Part shown: piece by piece, positions 12,684 to 22,900 of the stretch
Layout of the letters: each line of letters opens with the position of its first letter
How positions within the stretch are numbered: position 1 is the stretch's first letter
Assembly: GCA_963930775.1 (NCBI GenBank)
Contig: OZ005699.1
Span: forward strand, 3,927,501 to 3,991,500
Length of the DNA: 64,000 bases
Reading direction: 5' to 3'
From: Cliona cf. orientalis
Taxonomy: Eukaryota > Porifera > Demospongiae > Clionaida > Clionaidae
Program-made: the position numbers and the translations under genes
The notes under the pieces: model-generated
Databases searched by the model: none
Told to the model about the DNA's origin: nothing
What the model saw: only the letters and a program-made list of their open reading frames with translations

Positions 12684-14956
12684 ATGGCAGCTATGATAGT
12701 GAAAATTCTTATGGCTGTTCTCTTCCTTAAGATTTCTCACAATGCTGCTTGTAAGGCATCTGACAAGTTCAATAATAGTTGTAAGTGACCATACAGCTAG
12801 TACTTGATTTCATGACTGTAGATATGTTGACATTCGAATGTCAAGTGACCGGAGGCGTTTCAACCGTATGGAATGGGAGTGCCTTTATGTGCCCTGATAC
12901 TGGTAATGAGATTAACCTTCTTCACAGTCGATTCGACAGTGGAACCAGTGGGACATGCAATGATATTAATAACAGTGTCATTATTGTGGGAGAAAGTATT
13001 GAAGTAAATGGAAGCGAGTATACATCACAGCTTAATATTTCTTTCAGCTCTTCTTCGATTGGAAAAACTGTTAACTGTGTCAGGGACGATGGTCTGAATG
13101 ATTCAGTGATTTCAAATTACACCATTCCAAGTGATATTAATATTATCGGTATAATAATAATTATTACGACGTATTTTTGTCACACTGTATGCACGCAGAT
13201 AACACCCATACGAATTCAACTGAATCAGATATTCCACGTCCTGGTATCGTCAACAATATAATATATATTTTTATAATGTCTCATCATTTTTTTTTTCTGG
13301 TATAGGAAGTACACCGCTAGGCCTGGAAATATTCATGGCCATTGCAGGTGGTTGTTTGACACTTATCCTCACTGGAGCAGTGCTGGTGATAATACTTGCT
13401 AGGCATATGACCAAAAGGAAGCCAAGATCGAAGGAGCTCAGAACAGGAGAAACTCCTGAATCAACAGAATCATCTAATTATTGCCCTCAAATGTAATCTG
13501 TGAGCTGTTCGTACTGTACTGTAGTTAAGTTTACTGCAATCTTCATCTATTATACAGAGTTGAACAGCCTAGCAATCCAGAGCCTGTATTTCACTGTGTT
13601 CCCTCCAAAACCGTTAGTCAATTAAACTTAAATTGGATTATAATATTATTATGAGTAATAATGGTGACTAATTCATGTACTAGATGACAGGACCTGATGG
13701 GTACAGTCTTTGTGTACTAAACAATGTCAATGAAAGTGTCATTGTGGTAAATTAAGAAGATGTAGCTATTAATATCGTTTGTTGTTACAAATTTAAATTC
13801 CGTGCATACAGACAAATAGCAATTACAGTTATCTTGAGGACCCTGAGGACTCACTGGAGATTTCGGTATAATAATATACAGTATCTCTTTGCATTATTAT
13901 TGTGTGTTTTCAATCACTAACTTAAAGGAGGAGGAACAGAGCAATGGGATCAATCGCAGATCTGGTTGTTTGCGAATTGAAGGTAAAAAATATTGCTATG
14001 ATTGTATACTCTTAAATCACCTGGGAAAAATAAATCTGGTGGCAACTTTGGCTATATAGTATATCCTGGTAACTTAAATTATACTGGCATAATTTTGAGC
14101 ATAATAGGTGTGTAAGCATTTGAGAATTATGCTAGCATTATAGGTATCAACAGGCATAATTTTGAGAATTTTAGGGTTATAAGTTACTAATAGCTGTTTA
14201 ACATGAGTAATTTGACAATGGCTGCCTACATGGACTGGTAAAGGTTTGATCAGTCAGCTGGTACCTGTAGCAGCATGAATGGCAGCGCTCGACGATAGTG
14301 TCACTGACTCTCATTGTGTCTCATTACATCCCTAGTAGCAGTTAAACAGTAAAGGTATCAAATCACATGTCATGCTATAATTCCTCCTTATAAAGAGTTA
14401 GTAATCTCTGAGCTTCGCTCGTTTATAGTGATGCATACCACACTCCTCACACACCAAAATATTAGATAATGTATAGGTTACTTTTAATTTAATACATGAT
14501 TGTCTGCTTTCAGATGAATCCCTGGATCTTGACAGTTTGTTGGTAAAACTTCATGGTAGAGTAGATACCCAGTGGTTTGCTCTTGGAACAGCTCTTGGCA
14601 TACCCACTGAATTCCTAGACAGCCTTAAAAGTTATAATTACCCAGATCAAGATTGTATGGTGGAAATGTTGGACTACTGGTTGAGAAACCATCCCGATCA
14701 GCCAACATGGAAGGAGATAGCTGATGCCATTGAAGACATTCACGATTACTTGCTTGCCAAAAGCATAAAGGCAGTCTATGATGTGCCAAGTAAGCATAAC
14801 ATCAAATATTATTGTCATTGCATGCATCTTAAATCCATGCAGCATCATTAATGGGAATTGGAGATCGTAATTCAGTTCGTGTATGATGGCCATAATAATA
14901 AATTAAATTGTATATTATCAACTATAGCTATAATAGTCCATGAACGAGACTTATAG
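12684..14956 (+). CDS. Ig-like / transmembrane / death-domain receptor (9 exons, 377 aa)
   Basis: Exons: 12684-12780, 12822-13148, 13306-13492, 13558-13612, 13684-13746, 13812-13865, 13928-13982, 14514-14789 and 14937-14956 (TAG). Every junction is GT..AG and phase-compatible. Order: signal peptide (IVKILMAVLFLKIS); one Ig-like ectodomain (LTFECQVTGGVSTVWNG to GKTVNCVRDDG) with N-glycosylation sites; membrane segment (AIAGGCLTLILTGAVLVIIL) and a basic stop-transfer; a tail with tyrosine motifs GYSLC and NYSYLED; and a C-terminal death domain (WFALGTALGIP, CMVEMLDYWL, TWKEIADAI). Death domains recruit adaptors by homotypic binding, so a surface signalling receptor is inferred; the ligand is unknown. 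The last tiny exon encodes IHERDL. An in-frame ATG at 12669 is an alternative start. The 53-kb copy is broken. Confidence 0.9.
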
Positions 14957-15877
14957 TATGGATTGGCAAGCTGCATTAAGTCAGACTGATTTTAGACTTG
15001 TATATAAGACTGATATTATAGTAGCTAAATGCTGCTGTATAAATATTGTTTACTGGAATGATCTTTGGGATTATGCATATAGCAATACAGATGATAATGT
15101 GCCATTGTCACACAAATATACAAATTGAAAGTCCATAAAATTTAACAGCATCATCATAATATTATAACTATATACCTGAAACGAGGACACCAGTCGCACA
15201 ATGTACCTATAATATTATAATATGATCTGAGCTATCCCAAGTGTGTCCAGAATAGATTCTCTACTGTGCATGGTTAGCGATTTATCAACATTAACGGCTG
15301 GAGCTAGTCAGCCACTGATCTGGCAGGATTCTATAGCCCATTCCGCTGAGACTGCTGCCCATCTATACTGGAGCAAATTAAAACCACCAACTCGCCTCAA
15401 GCATAGAGTGGCTCTAGAATAATTCCATTTTCATGTAAACAGAATTCTACTGAGCATGCTCAGAACTGTGTTGTGCTCCTAGTAAATGAATTACGGAGCA
15501 GTCTAACCACCATAATGTTACTATGTTGTCTTCTGACTCTGGTATAAATAATAATATAGCCAGGCCATTGTATGGTAAAGGGTCACTACGTATGTAAGCG
15601 CCATACTTCAATTATGCAATGTCAAAAACCGTTTGGCGATATGGTAAGGGTCGTCGGAGAGAAAAGTATGCATTCGAAGGAATCATGAAATGCTGAAATT
15701 TACATATTAAAATTTGAATCAACACCCACTAGCTAGCTGGTGATGTTCTCCGAGTGTTGGTTCAAGTATAATGACTAGGGATCGGATCAACCAGAGTGTA
15801 ACCACGATAATCAGTGGCACTCCGTTTTTCATCAATTTTTCCATCAGTGTGTATGTGTGTGCAGGTACATATCAGTA
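14957..15877. other. Intergenic within block A
   Basis: No gene seen. The sequence matches 55671-56420 in block B with small indels, including TATGGTAAAGGGTCACTACG, a motif shared with a dispersed repeat. Confidence 0.4.
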
Positions 15878-16300
15878 CCGTAAATCCGGAAATTTTCATT
15901 GTTGAAATATTATTCTCGTAGTCACTCAAGACTACGAAATTAAATATCATGAAATATTTTTCTACCCTGAATAATAGAAACAACGAAATATTTGCGGTAC
16001 AAAATTTTAGTTCACGCGCATGCATACGTCCGCATGTTCTGCTCGATCGTGGTAGCCGCAGACACAACAGCGTCTTTCAAGTAGCTAGCTCCTCCATTAT
16101 CGTTGATCTCGATGCCTGGGCTATACTCTGTCACTCGATCAAACTCGCGATCTTCTTCACACGTAGCTAGCTGCTATGTTTTTGCTAAAAAAACTTCTAT
16201 GTAAAAATATTTTCGTAGGCAGAGTCGTCCTACAAAAAATTTTAAACACGACAATTTTTATTACGAATATTTAATTACACGAAAATTTCCGGATTTACGG
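15878..16300. mobile_element. MITE with CCGTAAATCCGGAAATTTTC ends (423 bp)
   Basis: The ends are near-perfect inverted repeats of about 20 bp flanked by TA. The duplicate segment at about 59212 reads CAGTATTATATATCACAT with no element, an empty site that supports insertion at TA with TA duplication. No transposase; Tc1/mariner-like by target preference. Confidence 0.8.
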
Positions 16301-16733
16301 TATTATAGCTATCACATGCAGAAGAAGTGGAGACTCAGGGTCATCAAAAGTGATGATAATAATTATTGTTCTACTCTTGATATCATGTTATTGGCACATC
16401 CATGCAGTGCCCAATAATTGTATATACATGGTACAGTGCACTCCTTATATCAGTCTGTTATGCATTGATGTTTGCTGTGCATGCATGGCCCATGGGAATC
16501 TACTACTGTCAAGGCTACCTATATGTTACATGTATCATGACATTGAATAAGTAGGTTGTAGGTGTAGGAGGTAATTTAGGATGAGTTGGCATTCAGACAC
16601 AGCTATACAGATCAAGCTATTGTAGCTTTGTTCTTTTTAGTTTGTTAATTTGACTAGGGAAGGGTTGGTCTCAGTGACGTAATACCCATATGTTACAATA
16701 TAAGTTACTATGGTAACATTATGGTATATATAC

Positions 16734-17208
16734 CAGGGGTGGCCAAGGTACTGAAGGTCATGGGCCAACATGTCAAATACAAGTTGGGGCCATTTCAGCA
16801 AAGCTTACTGTGACCCACCCGACGGTACATAACTACATTGATTAAAAATTGAGGTGCGATTAATATTCTACAGAAAAATGCACACAGAAAGATTGCATTT
16901 CAAGCTTGAGGTACACTTGAATCAAACAGCAAGGCCAGCTGTTTCGAAGGAAACACATAATTTTCAACTATTAACAATTGCAGCTCCATTATTTCATACA
17001 CAGTTAGCCTCGTACCTGGGCCTGGGTACAATTAAGGCTACTACACAGTATACATATTATTATATTAAACAGTATGATATCATGGATATGCGCAGGGCAC
17101 ATCCATTTCGGGTAGAAGTAGCTTCTTAGAATATGCAATTTCATGCATAGCACAACTACTGTCAGGGGCCATCAAACATTGGTTAGGGGCCACATTTGGC
17201 CATTCCTG
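16734..17208. mobile_element. CAGGGGTGGCCAA-ended element (475 bp)
   Basis: Starts CAGGGGTGGCCAAGG and ends TTGGCCATTCCTG, imperfect inverted repeats of hAT-like form. TATAC flanks it on both sides (16729-16733 and 17209-17213). The corresponding place in block B (about 59592) lacks it. An open frame inside is not recognisable as transposase. Confidence 0.75.
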
Positions 17209-17539
17209 TATACTGTCACTAAGAGTCCCAGGGGCTCCATATATAATAGACTCTACCTAACCTAAGGGTATGTAGTTGTGAGGCAGTCCCATGGGAATAT
17301 ATGCACCAATGGTTTAATAAATGGGAAAGGTCTCCAGGTCTTACTTACACTGAGAAATTTCTGAATAGAACCATAAATATTATATGCCAAACAATGTCTT
17401 GCTACTATTATTTATGAATGCATAGCGCAACATAGCCATGATGTAGCCACATAGCAGTATATATAGGCAGGGCCCTCATCACCAGTAAGTGACATTCATT
17501 AATTAATTTTGGCTAGGGAGGCCCGGGGAGGGGGGAGTT

Positions 17540-18060
17540 CAGTAGCAGATCCAGACAGGTTTCCATAGTTTCCGTGGAAACCCCCTTTTGGCAGACTTGA
17601 AATACAAACACTTTATGGAGGGCGGCTGTGATTTTCAGGAAATGGAACTCCCTCTCTGGCTACAGATCTAGGGGTGCTCATACCTACCAAGTCTCACTCC
17701 TTGGGAGTGAGTCTCACTCCTATCTACCTAATCTCACTCCTGACACCAGCAGAAAAAATGTAGCTATTGTTTTATATTGGATCTCACTCCTGGTGCTCTA
17801 ATCGTACGTAAAGTATTGTACTATTGGTGGCGAGTCTAAATCTCACTCCTCACCATGTTGAACCCTTGGCAGCTATGGGTGCTATGGCTCACCTTAGCAT
17901 GTGTTAGCAGAGAAATTGTTCGAAAGCGTCAATTGGGCTGGTAGTTTTGATCAAAATGAGCGGGGTTCACAAAATGGGCGTGGCTTCTAAAATTTTGCGC
18001 GCACTTCATACACAACCATGTAACAGAAACCCCCTTCAAGAAATCCTGGATCCGCCACTG
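17540..18060. mobile_element. CAGTRGCRGATCCAG-ended element (521 bp)
   Basis: Left end CAGTAGCAGATCCAGAC; right end TCCTGGATCCGCCACTG. The 5-bp GAGTT occurs on both sides (17535-17539 and 18061-18065). Block B at about 60020-60030 reads GGGAGGGTTGGGAATT without the element. The interior has a repeated TCTCACTCCT motif and no coding frame of note. Confidence 0.8.
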
Positions 18061-18486
18061 GAGTTGGGAATTAAAAAAATGGCCATGTCTACTCAATTAG
18101 TAATGTATATGAAAAGCACTTCAAATATTTAATTACATATGGAATACTCTTTCCTTACCCTTTTTCAGTATCTCCTCTCCCTGGGTCCCTTCATCCTTAT
18201 GCTTCTTATATTACTGAACCCCCCTCCCCATGGCCAGCTGCTCCCTCAAGATTCATATGATATTACCTTACATGACAGCTCAAAAGCAGAGACTGGTGAA
18301 TACCAGTAATTATAAACAACTCAAACATGGTGGTGCAGAATGACAAATTAGGCTTACTCTATGTACATGTAGATGGTTCCTTAATGTGTTATTTGAGCCA
18401 AACTGCATTATGACCACAGATTCCTCCCATCTGTGTTGATGGCTACTACGTAAATTGTACTATTATTATAGACCACCAGATGTTTG

Positions 18487-18823
18487 CATAGGCGTAGGAA
18501 CCGGGGGGGCACCGGGGGCACGTGCCCCCCCAACCAGCAAGGAAGGGGGCCAGTGCCCAAACAGCCAGAGCAATGCCTGTACATGCTGTAATAGGCCTGA
18601 CTATGAAATATTCAAGAACAAGTAGCTACAAAGTCTGTTCTGATCGACTTACTGTTCGTTTCTTCATTGATACAACCAAGAAACTCCGACCTGACACTGT
18701 CATTCATGCGAAAAGGGCATGGTTTACACCCAAAGTGGGCGTGGTCTCAAAAAATTTTGCGCGCGCTTCGCGCGCAAACATTATAATGCCCCCCCCAACC
18801 ATCACCATCTTCCTACGCCTATG
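18487..18823. mobile_element. CATAGGCGTAGGAA-ended element (337 bp)
   Basis: Perfect 14-bp inverted ends (CATAGGCGTAGGAA / TTCCTACGCCTATG), with GTTTG duplicated on both sides (18482-18486 and 18824-18828). Block B at about 60458 shows the empty site GATGTTTGGGGACTTC. Non-coding interior with G/C tracts and a GCGCGCTTCGCGCGC palindrome. Confidence 0.85.
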
Positions 18824-19059
18824 GTTTGGGGACTTCTGAGGGTTTTCTGCAGGCTGGCTACTAGAAAAGAAGAATTGTTTCACACCATGCCAGCATACCA
18901 CAGTTACAGTTTCCTTACAAAGCCCGCTTGCACCCAAGGCTAATCACTTCAAAAGATTACTGTTACTTCCCAAAGTACGTACAATGACTGCCCAGCTGCA
19001 GAAATTCACATGTAACTATTCGTTTTTTCCCACTGTAAGTGACGTAAGCCTGCCGACAA

Positions 19060-19150
19060 GGCCAAAAACATGCCACCAGCCCATGTGAAAAAGAAGCCCA
19101 ACGATAAGATACTGTTAACAGCTTCTTGATGTATCTTTGAAGCCATGGCC
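19060..19150. repeat. Segment present three times in the window
   Basis: ATGCCACCAGCCCATGTGAAAAAGAAGCCC and the following 60 bases occur here, at 43300-43375 and at 60530-60610. It marks the junction where the duplicated block was split. Confidence 0.7.
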
Positions 19151-19583
19151 AGATCAAAGAAAGAAGTGACTGGAGAGTTTTTTCTATGCAGCTGCCGTGC
19201 TTGCCTACCTGCAACTATGGCAACGGCTCCGTATCATGGACGATCAATATTAGCTACACAGCCGACTTTTTCGAGCCATAACTCTGTAAGTATAGCGGTC
19301 TAGAAGCTACGAAGCAGATTTTTGTGTAGAGGAATCATTCCTCTATCGATCTATGCCAAAAAGTGAAAATATTATTATCACCTGGGGCAACTAAAATTTA
19401 ATAGGCCTGTATCTCAGATTGATATCCAGCGCAATATGGTTGGTTTTGTCATGGAGGGTCACATTTTATGTTAGTGTCACATTAATAATAGACAGACTGC
19501 AGAGAGGGTTTGGGGATTCCCCTCTCCTAGACATGAGTGTGTATGTGCATTACTAATGATTGTGCGTGAAATTGAGTCTATAC

Positions 19584-19772
19584 CTTGAATAGTTCATCTT
19601 CGAGATGCCCATTGATTTCTGTCAGTGCCGAATTGTTTTCTTTGAGTGATATTATGTGTGCTTGTACCTCACCCTTGTCTTTGGTGGTGAGCTGCTCTAT
19701 TCCTCCGCTGCCCCCTGCTGGTTTCGAGGGAGGGGGAGGTCGCAACGGCTTTGACGTAGGCAAAAGGGGAGC
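19584..19772 (-). CDS. Orphan coiled-coil exon (63 codons)
   Basis: A phase 0-0 exon candidate: acceptor TATGACAG before 19772 and donor AAG/GTATAG after 19584. It encodes a proline-rich start (RPPPPSKPAGGSGG) and then a heptad-like helix (EVQAHIISLKENNSALTEIN, ending EDELFK). It lies 148 bases past the stop codon of the Ig receptor on the same strand, with no partner exon found on either side. It could belong to a gene whose other exons lie outside recognition, or be a retained fragment. Not identified. Confidence 0.4.
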
Positions 19773-19920
19773 CTGTCATACACATGTACAATGGACATCA
19801 TTTCACTTGGTTTTTTGAAAAATTACCTTCCTCCTTATTAATTATTGTCTCTCTACAAGCAGTACTATATTGAAATGAAAATGACAGTACTGGTGGGCAT
19901 ACAAAGTAATAATTGTCATA

Positions 19921-22900
19921 TTACAAGTATCCATTATCACTGAGTGTCCTATTGTGATTCATCTTTAGCTGGTCTGAGTACTTAAGTGGCTCCGGTATGT
20001 CTCCTGTGAGATCAAGAGAGAGCATACTACCTCTTTCTGAGTCAAAACTCAACGCATCTTCCTGAGAAGCAGTTATAACCAATGTGGAAATATCTAGTTC
20101 TTGATCACATTCGTTTGTAATGTTGAGCTGATCATTAGTTGAGCTGGTAGGAGGGAGCTGTCCACTAATTGGACTCTCAATTGCACTTGTGTTTATAGCA
20201 TCCAGAACATTCATGGTATTATCTTCGAGCTTTATGTTCCTATCAGCCAGAGAGATAAATGGCGTCTGTTGGCCTTGATGGTTCTTCTGGGGTGTGAGTA
20301 CGATATAGTTTGTAGACTGAGATAAAGAGTAGACTCTATTGCACTCTATATTAGCTGATTGGTCTAACTGAATCATATTATCACCAGGTCTAGATGCTGC
20401 AATTGAAGATTGATTGGGCTGATTGTCACTTGCAGTAAAGCGTTTTATATTATTATCATCACCTACAGTTCCCATTGCTGGTATTTGATTATTAACCGAC
20501 GTTAACCCTAGTTGGAGAGTATCACCATGCTCCACACTGTTATCTTGAATAAGTGTGTTATTTTGGGCATTGAGACTACCACAGGTGGTTGATTCACTCG
20601 TTTCAGCTTCTGAAGTCAGTTGCATTATACTACTAGAGTGGGCATCAGAGGACATAGCTGGTAGCTCTACAGACTGTTCAGGAATATTATATTCAGTGCT
20701 GTTCCCAGATATCATTAGCACATCATCACTATCCCCAATTGAATTTTGGACAGCATACTTATAATGTGGGGGTTCTCCAGGCTTATCAGTGGTAACAGTC
20801 GTATCGCACTTCTCAAATGCAGCCATATCACTATGAGTTAGGTTTTGAATCAAGTCCACACTGACTACCGATATTTTTCGATGATTAAAATTGAATGATG
20901 GTTTGTGCACACAAACTGGAGGAGTGTGGTTTGGATTAAAAACCTGCATATTGGACAGCAAGAATATACGCATCAAATTTAATTATAGGTGTACCCAAGC
21001 CACGAGGTAATTGAAATTATTACAAGATTGCTTAAGTTTGATACTCGACGTACATGTAAGTCAATACTCTTTTAGATACGAACATTATGCTCAATACTAT
21101 TAATTTGTAAAGACCACGAGCCAATATTTATCCACTCTCAATGTTTATTTAATTAAAATCGTAAATACCTACCATAAATTATGGCTATAACAATCTCTCC
21201 CTGCCCCCCTCTTCTAAACAAAATAATACTATTAATGCTTACCATATCCTTGTCATCTAACACGAACAGTGCATGTCTTGCCCTAACATAATAATAAATA
21301 TCAAGACTAAAATCAATATAATTATATACAGCTCTCTTACCTGACTTTTTGCTGCTTCTTACATCTTAAAACAGCTAATACTATTAGCAGCATGATGATA
21401 AACAGTAGTGTCAAGGATACTGGAATCATACTTGCAAACAGCACTACATTAGAATTCATCACAGCAGCAGCATCTTCTGTAGCAAATTTGTGTGTGCACA
21501 CAAAGATATCAAACCATGTCCCCATTATTATCACTCACATACTCACATATACGGAAAGTGCTAATGAACTTGGTGAGCCATGAAGGCATTCAGTTAGTCC
21601 TTGCTTTCAAATAACTCATTATTTCAAGATAGTCTTTAGTGAAGTTGGCGTAATCCAAAAGACAGTGCAAGAGCGGTATATACGACACCAAGAGTGTGTT
21701 AGAATGAGTACATATTATAATAACTGCGTGTGCATGCAAGCTCTACGCTATGAAAATGGTGGCGTCATCCTACTTGTGCCAGCCTAACCATAGCTATAAT
21801 TATGTGTTTCGTTAACACAGTGATCATACATGTGGCAGTGTGGTTGCAGCTGTGCAGCACTGTGGATCTGGTCAGAACTACCCCACCAAGGGACTACCCT
21901 ACATGTGGCCACACTGTTTTCACAAAATCAAGAAACATTAATTTTGTCTGGTGTCTATACATGCTGTGAGGTCACCATCATACTAAATAAGTGCAGTACT
22001 AACATACAGGAACCAGTACTCTTCCTAATCATAGGTGGAGGAAGGGGGGGGGGGGGGGGGGCCAACCAGCCTGAAGTAGGGACAATGCCCCCCCCCCTTC
22101 CAGAGCCACTGAATGAAGAATGAATAAAATTAAGGGTATAGCTTTTAATATGGACTATAATTCTGCACATGCTAGGTTGTGCCCCCCCCCCCCCCTGTGC
22201 ATGGAGTATGTGTTCTACAGAGCTAGTTTGGCTACTGCACTTATTGGGGTCAGCTATAGCAACATTGGTGATATATAGTTACCACCAGTACATACGGTAA
22301 TTAGATTATGGTAATGAGATTATGCATATAAAATGGCCATAACTATGCTTGTGATCAATATTTTTCCTTGAAGCTTGCACCATTGTACTCAGCATAGATA
22401 GAGCTATCTATCCATGCTAAAATCTCAATATTCATGAAAAATCCTGGGGTGTAAGCATATAATATTATATGCATGCAAATACAATTAACCTTTGGGTAAT
22501 CTAAAGTCTTAGCTAGCTCGTTCTCTCCCCACCCTCCCCCCCCCCTCCCTTGCTCCCTCCCTCCGGTCCAGTGCAGCCAGGTTTATATCACCTACATCAA
22601 GAGCTATCGCCAAAAGCTCTAATAAATGGGTCTGTCATATGGTGGCCATGCAAATACATCACCCGTCTGCCAAGCATATGCAAGACCAATTAAAGTGAAC
22701 GTCAATTTCTGTTATAGAACAGAGAAGGGAAACAATGATAGATGATGGTGATTGAAACATTCATGGTACATAGGCGGTGGGTGGAAGGAAGCTTTGTTTG
22801 GGGGGGGGGGGGGCAAAGATTAATTTAACAGTTGCACGCAAAGCGTGTGCAAAAATTTTAGGGGCACGCCCCCTTTAATTGAAGTTCAAAGGTCACTCAT

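Larger units (their letters stand above)
12574..22245 (+). repeat. Segmental duplication, block A
   Basis: Long stretches from ACAAAACATCTCTAATATCA at 12574 to GTTCTACAGAGCTAGTTTGG near 22230 recur in the same orientation at 53085-62725, with the 19.06-20.70 kb part found instead at 43.3-44.87 kb. Similarity by eye is high (above 90 percent in many exons). Block A holds the intact gene copies and four transposon insertions absent from block B. Confidence 0.85.

Noticed and set aside
16854..17129. 91-codon frame inside the 16734-17208 element
   Set aside because: Contains no transposase motif and the element is a short non-autonomous type.
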